Assembly: GCF_905404315.1 (NCBI RefSeq)
Contig: NC_066269.1
Span: 5,022,001 to 5,086,000, forward strand
Length of the DNA: 64,000 nucleotides
Direction of reading: 5' to 3'
DNA from: Leptidea sinapis
Taxonomy: Eukaryota; Arthropoda; Insecta; Lepidoptera; Pieridae
In this document: piece after piece, positions 11,131 to 24,085 of the stretch
Layout of the letters: every line of letters starts with the position of its first letter
Numbering within the stretch: the stretch's first letter is position 1
Position numbers and translations under genes: made by a program
The notes under the pieces: generated by a model
Told to the model about the DNA's origin: nothing
The model's database searches: none
The model's input: only the letters and a program-made list of their open reading frames with translations

Positions 11131-12563
11131 CTACTACGATGTATCAGGACAAGAAATAAGTAAATGGACTTTAAAGAACATACAAAAGTCCCATTATTAT
11201 TATTAATTATTCAATAGTCGTTCAAGTTGGATAGTCTTAAAACAGTGCAGTCAGAAGACTAGAAAATTTTCAGACGCAAGATATCATATTGCATCCCATT
11301 TTAGAGAAGAACGATGAAATATCGTCAGAATGTATAAAACTCCAATCATTCTGGTGATCACTTAACATCAGGGGATCCGTACGCTAATTTATCCTCTACT
11401 CCCATAAAAAAAATTAAAATCCAATACTTGTGAAGCGAATCTTGAGATAGATGTAATAATATCGACTATTAAGGTGTTGAACGCAGAACTGCAGTCGATG
11501 ATTTCACGCTTCGTATTTCTGGCTAGCATTGTGTTTGTTATGGTCAGGCTTATCTTAATACGTATGAGGAAAACATTAGAAAATTATGTTCATTCATAAC
11601 TATTTATAACTATAGTTCGCTCCACGTGAACCTGCGTACGTGACATGCAACATACAGTTTATCTGAAAACCACACTGAAAGTTTATGTGTCATCTGGTGT
11701 GGAGCTTGTGCGTCACATCGCTAGCTGTATCTGACTTACCAACAAACATAAGCACATTTCGATATTTCGCAATAACATTCCGATGCACTGCTTCTCCAAG
11801 GCTAAATTATTCAATTAATATCTATGCACAACCAATGCTCTGAAAACTGACTGCACAAGAAGAACCAAGACGATAGATTTCCAGAAACGAATAGGATTTA
11901 AAAAGAAAAACCAGTTACTGAAATTTCATATAAAAAATCAGAATTCATATAAAACAGCTGCTTACAATCTTAATTCTTAGAACAATTAGAGTGTTATGAT
12001 GACCCCATTTCAATCTCTCAACCCATTTCCCCGGAAACCTCATGCGATATAAAAATTGCGGGCAATCCAGCGGCCTATATACGCGCTCGACTGATTTCCT
12101 GCACGTTTAAAATTATCCACACATCCCTGCCTGGGCGAGATTTGCCCTTCACGGACGATGGATCTCGCCATGTAGGTAACATATCGCCCTGAACTTTATT
12201 CTATTTTCACAGCTATTTATGTAAATAATTATTCATTAGGAGGACTTTAATGAGGTTAATAGTAAATCAGCGAAGCATTAAAATTGGATCTTTAAACTTT
12301 ATTGAAAAATATTACTTATAAGGAAATATAGAAGTTTATTATTTTTTATGAGAAAAGTGTCCAGACAAGCAGAAGCTCATATGATGCCCAACCCATTACT
12401 TAACCCACTCTTCAAAGTTCAAACCGCATAACAATTATGCTTGCATATTTCTTTCTCGTCAGAATAACGCTGAGGGTTGAAGACTAAGTTTAGCTCACAT
12501 TAACAAGATTATTTACCATTTAACTACCAAGCAGATTCTCTAAGAAAAACTTAATAGAGACTA

Positions 12564-12860
12564 TCATACATACATACATACATACATACATACAAACACT
12601 TTATTAGCATACAAAAACACTCACACAAAAACACAACAATTTACAATATTAATTAAAATCTTAAAATACTATATTAAATACCGTAACACTATTATAAATA
12701 TTAAAAATAAAGTAATAAAAATAACAATGTGAGCGTGATTCCCTGCTAAAAGGAGCTGACTCAGTATATTGTCGGTCAGTGCAGAAGATACCAACACAAC
12801 ACTCCCAGTTTTTCTTATTAAGAAGGAAAATGGTTTTTCTGCGATCCCGTAAGATCACAG
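12564..12860 (-). mobile_element. LINE 3' end with CATA microsatellite
   Basis: Starts with about seven CATA units, then ACAAACACTTTATTAGCATA, an arrangement familiar as the antisense 3' end of lepidopteran LINEs that finish in a short tandem repeat. The minus-strand open frame (65 codons) resembles no domain I know. Family assignment is from memory and tentative. Confidence 0.4.
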
Positions 12861-12929
12861 AATGCTACAATTGCGTGTGTGTGCGACTAACCGGGTCAGT
12901 GTTAGGCCGCATAGCGCTGCATAAATAGA

Positions 12930-13010
12930 CGCACTCCCCCCGCCCTGTGGCCACCGCTGGTTCCCCGCTCGCCGCTGCACTGTGGCATCGCCGCTGCAGG
13001 GATGCCCCGA
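12930..13010. promoter_or_regulatory. short GC-rich patch
   Basis: About 80 bases rich in CCGCTG and GCCGCTGCA repeats inside AT-rich intron. No gene or named motif is recognised; a regulatory role is conjecture from composition. Confidence 0.15.
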
Positions 13011-14929
13011 TGCTTTATTACATCCGGTACCTATTGCGTCCGCTGTATTATATTATAGATTATACGCGATGTTCGAGAAACCAAACACTTGAATCTATTT
13101 TAAACGCCGTTTGTTTCTTGTTTAAAGTGAAATTATTGATCCTTTTCATTCTTTATTGTAGGTATTATTTTTATTTATTTTATAGTTCAAGACTTAATAA
13201 AGAATGTTGGACTAGGCTCACTTTAAAAATGTTTTTAAGTAAACCCAAATGATAAAGGGATAACATGAAGGAGGACATAGTACTGCCGCAAGTACAATAA
13301 ATACGGTATGTACAGCCCTAACCGTCACAGATATAAATCGCGGACATCTTGCCAAACGTGGCTGACTAAAGTTTATACGACTACGTTAATGTCAAACAGT
13401 GGGCCCAGCCCGGCCGTGGGAAAGGGCTGGCTGAGATAAGCTGATGATTTTTGAAATTTTTAAAACCAACCTCAAGTTCAACTTTAGTTCAAGCTGTTCA
13501 TCCATTTTTAAGGCAATATTTTCCTTTACAATTTATCAAATAAAAACGTTTTCTATTTATTTTAACTATAGTTTCAATTAGTAAAAAACTCATCTAAAAT
13601 TGGCATCAAAATAACAGACATACTTATATTATAATTTATTTTTAAAAGTGTACGAATATTAAATAACTCTTTAAACATGTGTAACATTTAAGCTTATAAA
13701 AGACCTATTTCAATGTTTGTGTATATTTGTATAACAAGGAAGTACGAGTGCGTATATTATTGCATTATATTTCTGCCAGTCATTTCCTATGAACATACTT
13801 CCCCACTCAAAGCTGTAAGCGGTTGTGGTCGCTGTTTTGAATTTAAAAAAATGTCGTTTGTTTTGGAACATTGGTCAAGTTTTAATTAAGTGTGAAAGTT
13901 TTAATCAAGTTATGAAGTTCTTTTGGGATCTTTGGGAATGTTCTGTATACTCGTTGAAAATGCATAATTTTTTGAAAACTGCTTCGTTGTCTCATCGGAT
14001 TCGAGAAGACGTTGCGTTCTCCATAAAACTTTTAACAATTTTCTAGTTACGTTGGGACATATCGGGTATCCCCTTCTCTTCCTACTTAAATTCAGAATTG
14101 TTTATATAATTGAAATCAGTCTCATGACCATTATAGTACATCGTCTTTGTGGGCTGTTTTATGTCATTTTAAAGTACGCACATAAAAAAGTTTGCAATAA
14201 CGTCAAATGATTTAAATAATAAAAAATCTACAAATTCAAATATTTTGTCGCTTAGCTCTTGTAAATGATTCTAGAACACTGCCGTCAAAACGTAGTTTCT
14301 TAGAAGCGGCAACTGGCAGAGGGTCAGGGGCGTAGATTTCGAACAGGTTGGTTGCACCACCCGACCCTGACTCGCCAATCAGACCGGAACGTCTAATTCA
14401 CCTATAACTTTATAACAATTGACAATCGCTAGTACCACTACGCCTAATTCCGGATCCGGATTCCGGCACTCATTTACGAAATGCTACGGTAACAACTAAT
14501 GTCTCACATCCTCGCTGATTTAAACTTTGTTTTTAATTAAACATGAGACGACGATAAATATTAATAAACGTATAATAATTAATTACGTAAAATGATATTT
14601 GTCGAAGGTTAGGCTTAATGGCATAAGTATTTATGGATTCCTCCTTTTGTAAGCCAAAAGTAGAAGAAATAAGGATTCAAACTTTTGATTCAACACAACG
14701 ACTTTATTTAAACCTTTCATCGTTGCTGGTAGATAAGTATTTGATAGAAATATGGCCAGTGGAATTCGATCAGTAGAATAATTATTCAGTTCTTGATGGA
14801 ATAAACAATTGATTTGAATAATTATTGTTTGAGTGCATTGTACTCTATGATTAACAATTTATAATATGCAAACCAGAGTAATTAGGTACCTAATTCACAT
14901 CTGCCTAAAGCTAAGGTTACACGCACGCT

Positions 14930-15090
14930 ACTTTGTTTAAGACAATAGCATCGAGAATTTTCGGTCAATGTTGGTCAAAGACTGCGCCTCGGTGCCGGAA
15001 ACGGTTCATAGCGAACGGAACGCGAAAATACACAACCACAGCACGCACTTCGCCGCAGCGCGTACCTCGCACAGCCATGTCCGAACCAAG
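14930..15090. promoter_or_regulatory. GC-rich patch in E74 intron
   Basis: GC-elevated block with several CGAACGG/CGCGAAA-type words. The plus-strand open frame through it lacks any conserved domain or convincing splice sites. Candidate regulatory element only. Confidence 0.18.
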
Positions 15091-15429
15091 GCAACCTTCA
15101 CGTGAATATTTGATATTCAGTTTATTATCGTTAAAGAACTCGACCTATAACAATACTATAGTCCTAAGACAATTTAAGCTAATTACATACTTACTAACAT
15201 AATTTATTAGTTTAAATAGGTATTTATAGTCTATAGATGTTGTGTCCCTGAGACTAAAATTAACAATAGTTTGTTGATGCTGTCTACTCAGCATATAAGA
15301 TATCTTTAGATTAAAAAAACTCTTCAGTATTTTTCTTGTCAAACACGGACCTCCTTTAATTATTTATAGGTGACATCTCTAATGAAACAATAATGCAATA
15401 AAATCAACGAACAGTGAGCGACATGATTG

Positions 15430-15730
15430 ATTCAAGATGGCGCGCGTGTCGTGTTAGGAAGTGCAGGAATTCGCGAGACGTGGTCGACGGTCGTGGAGGA
15501 TGAGCATCGAGCGGGGCCCGCGAGCCGCCGCGGCGAGTGGGTGCCGTGTGGCGCGCGGGCCGGGCGGCGGGGGTGACCTTCGCGCGTTGATGCAATGTCG
15601 CCGTGTCATTGACCACGAATGCGGCGCCGCGCAAACAGTTGCAGCTTTCCCCCGTCACCCCTCGCGGGACGCGCCCGAACACTCCCCTCTGCCCAGCCAA
15701 ACCCTTCACGCTGACCGCTGCAATGAGCAC
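15430..15730. promoter_or_regulatory. strongest GC island of the E74 intron
   Basis: The most GC-rich stretch of the intron, with GCGCGCGGGCCGGGCGGCGG at its centre. Overlapping open frames of 115 codons (+) and 167 codons (-) exist, but both are Ala/Arg/Pro-rich, as expected of random GC-rich DNA. Could be a CpG-type promoter with an untranslated first exon. No core promoter element is diagnostic. Confidence 0.3.
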
Positions 15731-18700
15731 AGTACAGTGTACACAGACGAAGTTGGTCTGACCAACACGTTTTGCCTTAATAAACACAAAACAAACGACG
15801 ACGAATAAATAAGAATTGCTAACAAAAACTAAATTAATGAAGATAAGCAGAATACGCTCCGGACAAATTGCTACAAACAAAAGAAAATCACTATCAATTC
15901 CCGACAAAGTTCACAAAAACTCTTGTAAAAGAATAATATTATTATGCATTTTATAATAATTATTGAATTGTAATAAAATTACAATTAATGCTACATTTTC
16001 GATGTCGCGAGATATGGTGACCTTCGTGAATGGATTATTAAAACACGATAAATTAAGAGACGACATTTTGTTAGTTACATATTGTTTACGTAAGCGGGGT
16101 GTACGAACTCTGCGTAAATTCACCTTCGCCGCGTCCCAATATACAGGTTGAGGTCGTATTGGCAATAAAAGTAGTTTTCGATAATCGAAACGCACTGGGC
16201 CTTTATCGAGTTGGAGTTGGACAAACAACATGGGTTCGTTATCTATGGTACTCAGTACGTATGTACATATTACATTAATTATATTAATATATAAGCCCAC
16301 GCATCGCGTTGCCGCGCGGGAATCTTGACATAGTGACAATGTCAAACGGACATTTTTGCCACACTGACACGTGCTTTTTGCTTGTGACAATTCCCGCGTT
16401 ATTATGTTTATTTTTAAACATAAAAAAATATATGTGATATTATATTTTCCAGAGTGAAACTAATAGATTATTTATTTATTTTCATGTAATCTACAGCGTC
16501 ACAATTCATATACAATATAATTATTATAATATAAGGTAGAAAAATAAGGCCAAAACTGTTTACTATTATTATTTAAATGTCTGTCTCTATTTCAAAGGAT
16601 TCACTGGCAACGGCAGGAATGATTTTTACTTAAATTATTAAACTTACAATTGAGTTCTGTCAAAACATTTAAATCCATGAATGAGCATAAAAGCTATTAA
16701 ATACTCCGATTGCCATGTAGGAAATTAAATCTACGCAGGCGATATTACTCACTTATTTATTACTTGTTGTAATATATTAGAGCTATTCAGGGAGAAAACT
16801 AAAAAGTTAGTCGTCACTTACTTACGTACTCTAGACTGGCCTGTTAAGTGAAAACAAAGTTAGTTTTTTTTTATACCTTTAATAATTATAGTCAACACCT
16901 GAAGAGATTGTCAGGTACTAAATTGAGACAAAACATATATAATCATATTCACAAAATATAAACAGCAACATTCGAGAATTACGTAATTCCAATTAATTAA
17001 ATATGGCCGCTCACATGTACAAGTATCTTCCCTGAACTTGGCCTCGATCCTGACCTTACACAACATCACCCGGCCTAAATACAACGCAAATACATACTAT
17101 ACACATCATGCTATACACCGATAAATGCATCCGGGCCTTATTTGCATTTAAAAAGTTTGGGCCGATAGCGATAACGAGGGTTATCGGTGTACCGACCACA
17201 GAGTAGGTATAGGCCATTGCGGACTCCGACAAGTATGTACTTACAGCACATTATAGTGTGCGCAGTGCGCGATATCTTCCCGACAACCGTATGTATTATG
17301 AAAGTTATCTATGTTATTAGTTCATTGCTACGGGATGTGTTTTGAAATTAATTTTGTACACAATATAACGTAATTTAAGTTATTCATCATTAATTTGTGC
17401 ATATTATCTACAAATTCATAGCAATTACCAATATAATAATTAAATATAGTGCAACAAAATAAAATCGATACAGTTTTATTTTACTGCATAGTGCGTACTG
17501 TTATCTTGTCGCAATAGTTCCATCCTGATTAAGTTGTGAATGAGATAAGAAGGTACTTTAATCCATAAGCAGTCTTCACACGTCGAATTATAAGATGATA
17601 GATAAGAAATAAATACTATATAAAATATATACCTAGTAGTTAATACCAGGCCTGAAAATGTCGAATGTGACCCTAAAACACTATACGACTTTAGTAGGAC
17701 ATTGTAGTCCCATGACTTGATCTCCATTACTTGATAAATATATTGACGTTATAGTAACGTTATCTAGTATAATATAACTGTTACATTTTTTAATATAACA
17801 ATTCTCGTTTATGGCGCAATGTCCGCGTCGATACAAACGTATTAGATAAGTACTCACTTCCTTTGTTGTTTTGTTAAAAACGTTGAATTTTGTTAAAGGT
17901 TACAGAATAGCTTATATTGAACATTTGAGTGAATATATTAATTATTATTTGTTAAGAATTGAGTTCGAACAAATTCGCTTTGAATTAATCCTGCTATAAA
18001 TATAACAAGCTACATCAATATTAGACTCGCGGAGACCCTCCATTAAAGCCGGCGATCTTCTAGTTCTGACTGTTGTTGCAATAAAATTTTAGTTCTGCTC
18101 AGGCATTTAAAAAAAGAAGATATTAACATGTTTGTTAAGAATAGGTTTAAGCATTTAGCAAAATAAGACAATGTCTGTAGTTCGGTGACGTCAGGCTCAG
18201 TAGTCAGCACTACTTACGCAACACAACCATATATATATAACAGAAGTAGCAGTTGACCGAGCTGCACGACATTCGTATATAAATCTCTTGCCCTTTTTAT
18301 AATGTGTTAAAGTAACGGTACCCACGCCGGAGCCGCGCCCAAAACGGCAAAAAAAATATTTTAAGTTGTTAATGCCAATGTTCAATTTTCTCCGTGGCTT
18401 ACAACGTATGCCTTACATTTTGGAGAATTGTGTTGGTCCCTCTGCAAGAAAATAAATCCAAACATATTACAAGGAACTGGAGAATTAAAAAAAATATTCA
18501 CATCGTGTACCAAACTAAGGTTATTTACCTTTATGTTAGGATATGTGTGTACTACGACGTAGATATCCTCGTTGACAAAGAACTGGCACGTTAGAATCGC
18601 TTGGATGTCTCTAATGTGTAAGTTTAAATGAACTGGATCGGCGGACCACAACGCTTGCAGAGTGGGTAATCACCTCTGTTACCTCTGGTAATAACCATCA

Positions 18701-18870
18701 ATGAGGCATAGATGATGGAGCTGTACTACTTAGAAGCCACAACTCGGGTCTTGTCTGTTATATTTTTGGTACCTATACAACTACTGAACAAAATTCCAAC
18801 CACAGCGCTACATTTGATACAAATCCCCGAGTTAACCGTTGGAGCAATTTGTTTCAGACTAGGCTTAGAC

Positions 18871-19105
18871 TGAGATCTATACAGCGTACTTAGACTTTGC
18901 TCAAACTTTACTTACGTAAACATTAGCTGAGTATGAGCTTAGCATAATCTTTGATTTCGTTTTTATAGTCATTTGACAGCTGAAACTATACTGAGCATTA
19001 GCTAACACAGCACAATGCAAAAGTCAAGTTCGAGTTTTATCACACTCAGCTAAGTTTAACATCAGTATCGTCTGAACAAAGTCTAAGTACGCTTTATAGA
19101 TCTCA
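18871..19105. mobile_element. MITE with 33-bp terminal inverted repeats
   Basis: Bases 18871-18903 are the reverse complement of 19073-19105 with 2 mismatches in 33. The inverted ends continue inward imperfectly (TCAGCTAAG/CTTAGC words). The 235-bp size, long inverted ends and lack of coding capacity are those of a miniature inverted-repeat transposable element. Target duplications are not clear. Confidence 0.75.
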
Positions 19106-19539
19106 CCCTTAAATTGAGAAATGGTTATGTTCTGGAGTGGCTGAAATATTTTTACATCGTGTAGTTTTCTATCGATAGATAGCGATAGAGCAAGATATCG
19201 ATATAGAGGCAAAGAATATTGGTTTCTATTATTTATAAACATGTATTATATATAGGAAATATTCAATGTACGTAAATCAATGAAAAAATAGTATTAGCAA
19301 AGAAGGAAACTCGTCTTGTTAATTATTACGTGGACATGGTAAAGCTTCTAAATAGCAGCTGTTCAACTTATAATAATTATTAATATACTATCGGTCATGT
19401 TATATTTGCGCAGTTATCTTTCGAACACCCATATCTCTTTTTATCAAACATTTAAAACAGTGGAAAATTGTGATAGATTTACTATTTCTGGGAAATAAGT
19501 AAAACGTGAGAGACTGCCACAGCAGTTAGCAGCAGCGTC

Positions 19540-19760
19540 CAGGACACATAGGGTAGTGGAGGGACGCGGCCGGGGCAACGGGAGGGAGTTAGTCCGCGTG
19601 CGTGAAGGTCAGCCGGCGGCGTCATTTCCTGGTCATTGGCTGCTCGGCGCTCGCTCGGCGGCATCGCGCGAGTTGCGACTTGCCTTACCAACACATGCGC
19701 TCGTCCAGACACGCACACCGCTTTCCGGTCGCACAGGAAAACGTCCTCAGCCATTGTGAC
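19540..19760. promoter_or_regulatory. GC-rich patch in E74 intron
   Basis: GC-elevated island, for example GGACGCGGCCGGGGCAACGG, with composition-driven open frames on both strands. It contains TGGTCATTGGCTGC, an inverted CCAAT-type site. Possible regulatory region; no transcript boundary visible. Confidence 0.22.
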
Positions 19761-22689
19761 TTGTCTATGGAAATATGGAAGGATATGAGTGCATAAAAAT
19801 TGCATTGTTTTTGCATGACAATCAAAATAGAATTTTACATTAACAGACCAAAAGCTCGCGCCGCGAATTTCAATTATTTTTAACTTTTAACGAATGAAAG
19901 GGATTTCCGTTCATTCTTGATATTTATATGTTACTTTTGGTATTTCTTTATATAGAGACTTCTAGCCATTAGATCGCGGTTGCGAAAATAGAAATTTAAT
20001 ATTTTATAACAATGTTATCTTTCCGGCAATGAAGTAAAGATAAAATTTCGCCAAAATCGTAAGCTACTGTTGCTTAGAGGAAATGTGCGAATCTTATCAA
20101 AATTACATGATAATATTTGCGCATTGATAACGTATCTTTAAAACAATATAAAGAACGTGTAAATGATTTGTGACTGCAAGTATCAAATGATGACATTGCC
20201 GAAAAGTATTTCTTTGAATTAGGCAAGGTACCAACACAGTCATATCCTGCACATTCACAAATATTTTAATTCCTAAAGTTTCTCATACCGAACCACAGAA
20301 TATAGAGTGCAACGTGCTCCATCTATGGTGCACGGTTTTTATAAATTATTATAAACTCGTTAAGTAAACATTTCTGCCACCAGAGCACAGTCCACTTTTT
20401 GTAGCAAATGTTACGACTCGGTATACCGTAATGTTAAAAATAATTTTACATTTAAAATTTTCCTTGTTGTTATCGACTTCGATTCTATCAGTTAGTTAAA
20501 GGTATACTTAGTCCAATATCAAATAAGTCATCAAGCAGCATTATCTTCGTCAAAGAACCGATCAGTGTTACCAAATTCTTTGTTATCGCCAAGTAAATAC
20601 ACGAACGCAATGGCTACACTAGTGACTAGATGTATCACACTTGTGTTACGGCTACTGAACAAAACAACAGTATTTATACAGCAGAGGTCTGTGGGTAACC
20701 TATTTATTAGGCGGACTCGTCGCTGGCGACGACCGGTTCTGAAGGGTTAGGGGGACGCGTCCGGGCGTAAAACAAAGCTATAGCCAATGTTGTAAGGTTT
20801 ATTTTTAAGAAAATTCATCATTCCGCTAAGTCGGTGATGAGACTAGTTGCCCGTATACGGAATAACCTTGATATTGCAGAACCAGTAGATGCGTTGATCG
20901 GCTAAATATAGACTGTGCCTTTTTGTTTTGTTGCGCTTCCCAGGGCGAGAGGGATTTCATGGTGGACGTGGAAGCGGTTCATTAACTTGTAAATGGCCGC
21001 CGATGAGACGCCACTTGCTCACTATTAGACATAGACTATAGAGTTATTATCTATTTATTAACCATACAGCATATTGTATCGTTTGACACAATATCAAGTC
21101 TTAAACAGATATAGCGAGAGCAAATAAATTATAGCTTTTTTTGTGTTACATTTGAATGTTTATTTAATAATCTAAATATAATCTAGTTTACTATGAAATC
21201 ATTTTAACGCAAGAATAGATAGATAGCTTTATACTAAGCTTATTTTTAATACTTAGTTAAAATATTAACTTAAAAAACCGAAAAAATGATTTTATTTCAA
21301 TTTCAGAAATGCCTTTGTGTAATTTACTAAACAAATTTGACTTAATGAAAGTAGTTCAATTGTGTACTTGTTTTCAAATGTCTAATTAACACGCAAACTT
21401 GACTGAAATAACCTGGTTACATTTCTGTGTCACTTCCTTTAGCCGCTGTCTAATAACTCTACAATTCAAATTATAAATCAAACGAATAAAACTAATGAAA
21501 AATTTGTAAAATTTTTATCTATTAAATTATAAAAAATATACTATGTATAATCATCACTCAGTTTTCGTTGCATGAGTGCCTTTTTTGTATTATTTACTAG
21601 CTATACCCTACGTAGCCGTTTGCGTTCGTACCGCGCTATATCGGATAGCCTTAAAAACTTCGGGTTAAAATATAATACACTTTATCCTTTTCTCTACTCC
21701 TCACAACGAATGTCTCTCACCGTTGAGTAGTTAAGGCACGAAAACGAAACAAAGATACAAACAATTACAAAGTATATATTCAAAATTCGCATTGAAATAT
21801 TCAAAATTATCGATATGAATCTGAAATTTTAGTTGTATCTCGCCAAGTCTAGCTAACTACAGATCATTTTTCTTTTACCTAATTATATAAGTTATTTTCT
21901 TTCACATCCCCCCGCCCAACAATTCAGCAGTGGGGTTAATTTAATCTTTAGTTATGTGATATAATCAGCGGCAGATATTATTTTAAAGATAGTTGATGAC
22001 AAGAACACGTGTAGGTGAGGTGAACGGCCTACGATAACTCGCGTATTTTTGCACGCCTTAGATAATATTAGAAGTAATATGGCGGAATCATAAACAACAG
22101 ATCGTGGACGCGGTCATGACGACATGACGGGCGTTTGCCGTGCCGCACCTATAAATACCTACCTACCACTGCTTCCTTGTGATTTTATTATATAAACTCA
22201 AATATTCTACTAGTAATAACCAAATTTTTCTAATAGTTAGCAATTATTACCTATTGATGCGATAATGACCCAAATGGTGGACTTGCTTCGGTTATTTTCA
22301 TCGACTCGACAAATGTATTTAGGTCGGAAATTCGGCCGTTTGAGTTTACGACATTTCCACGAACATTCCAGAAGCAATCAAACAACGGTTGAACTCTTCC
22401 TATAGTTAATTTTTATTGCTTCGACTTAAATATATTATCAAACTTATACAAACATTTATTCAAGTATCTGTTAGCGAAAATCTTTCTAATGTGCACTTAT
22501 TTATGTAAATTTTTAAAGAATCTGGTTTTACTGCAATGCTAAGCTCTATATTTTGAAAATTAATATTATAGTATACTCTGTGGCTAAAGGCAATTTGAAC
22601 AGCACTTGCAACACTACACACAAGACAGGATTAGAACGATATCCATGTAACATGGAGATAGTATTCACTGATAAGTGCACACTACAGAT

Positions 22690-22830
22690 AGCGAGCGGTG
22701 AGCGCGTACGTTGCGTCAACAGTCAACAGAATATGACTGTTTCGTCTTCGCCTTGACCCGAATAGGCGCCCGCCCCGACTGCAGAGCGTTGAGCGCGCTC
22801 GCATCGTCTTCCGTCTAATTCACTTTCAAA
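22690..22830. promoter_or_regulatory. GC-rich patch upstream of the ETS exon
   Basis: Contains AATAGGCGCCCGCCCCGACT and GAGCGCGCTCGCATCG about 0.8 kb before the ETS exon. It could be a promoter for a short isoform or an intronic enhancer. Evidence is composition and position only. Confidence 0.2.
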
Positions 22831-23555
22831 ATATCAGCTGACATCGAAAGTATTCTTGTGTGTGCACGCAGAGAATATCCATAAACACCTAGACGATGTG
22901 ATATTATCTGTGGGTCTCTGCAGTGAAGGTTTCATTTCTATGACCGAACTTTATGAAACACGATCACTTTTCTCTCATCTCAATAATCATTCGTAGAGCA
23001 AGCAAAAAGACTACCTAGGTACTTAGTAGTTCACCTATCGATTTTAAAGTTTCAATTATATTTAGTATGGATATGTATACAAATAATTATTATAAATAGT
23101 TGGCAGTTCGCATGTCAGATGACCCACTTCACGTTAATGGGAGCCGGGTCGCGGTATCGCACGATGCATTTCCGTTTTAGATAATACGCTTAGAGTAAAG
23201 CCGTTGTTACTGTCATAAAAACCAAACAGACATTAAGCACATAGAATATGTAATTTAGATTGAATGATTAAGCTGTCGCAGACCAAAAAGTGTCCAAAGT
23301 ATAATTTCAGTAGAAGATCTATTGAAATGAAAAAATAATATTATATATAATGCAGATTTTTTATGAGAAAAGGTGACAAAACGAGTAAGACGTGCACGCG
23401 TTGAGTGATAAACACTGCCTATTACAATACATTGCTTGTCGTGATTCGAAAAATCTTATCCTATATTTTAAGTTGTTCCTTCTGTCTGACCACCTAGGTC
23501 TAATTTGTCTACATTGAGTATCAACATAATGAGAATATGTTCTCGTTACTTCCAG

Positions 23556-24085
23556 TAGCCGTCAGCGAGCGGGAGCCCTACGCGTACGGGTACGGCGGCG
23601 GGGGCGGCGCGCATCACTTCGCAGCCCCCGCGCCGCCGCCCCTTCCACACGACGAGCTGCCCTACTCCGTGTTCGACTTCGGCGACTACCAACGCCACCA
23701 CCACCACAACAAACTGAAGCCCAAGAAGAGGCCGCGGAGCGATGCGCCGCCCACGCCCGGCGTCAAGCGCAAGAGCCGCGAGGGCTCCACCACGTACCTG
23801 TGGGAGTTCTTGTTAAAGCTGCTGCAGGACCGGGAGTACTGCCCGCGCTACATCAAGTGGACCAACCGCGAGAAGGGCGTGTTCAAGCTGGTGGACTCGA
23901 AGGCCGTATCGCGGCTCTGGGGCCTACACAAGAACAAGCCAGACATGAACTACGAGACCATGGGCCGCGCGCTGCGCTACTACTACCAGCGCGGCATCCT
24001 AGCCAAGGTGGATGGCCAGCGGCTCGTGTACCAGTTCGTGGACGTGCCCAAAGACATCGTCGAGATCGACTGCTCGCTGGCATAG
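23556..24085 (+). CDS. Eip74EF: E74 (Eip74EF), terminal exon with the ETS domain
   Basis: Encodes the C-terminal 176 residues of E74, a nuclear ETS-family transcription factor induced early by ecdysone that controls secondary response genes at moulting and metamorphosis. A Gly/Ala/Pro/His-rich lead-in and a basic KPKKRPR stretch (likely nuclear signal) precede the ETS domain, which runs from TTYLWEFLLKLLQDREYCPR (about 23789) through the recognition helix MNYETMGRALRYYYQRG to VYQFVDVP. The conserved Trp, both recognition arginines and the YYY motif are intact. The protein ends 15 residues past the domain. The acceptor is a CAGTAG tandem: splicing after CAG (exon from 23556) or TAG (from 23559) keeps phase 1 and differs by one codon. 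GC is very high, with no stop or frameshift. Mammalian ELF proteins share this domain type, but the insect context and linker exon favour E74. Confidence 0.95.

Larger units (their letters stand above)
2830..23555 (+). other. large E74 intron (about 20.7 kb)
   Basis: Bounded by a GTAAGT donor and a TTACTTCCAG acceptor with matching phase 1. I found no complete gene in it on either strand. It contains the repeats and GC-rich islands listed separately; sequence between those entries is AT-rich and I see nothing to name in it. Long regulatory introns with internal promoters are known for Drosophila E74, where the A and B isoforms use different promoters and share the ETS exon. Further small exons could be hidden here. 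Confidence 0.7.

Noticed and set aside
15404..15907. 167-codon minus-strand open frame in the E74 intron
   Set aside because: Ala/Arg/Pro-rich composition, overlaps a plus-strand frame of similar character and has no domain; explained by GC content.
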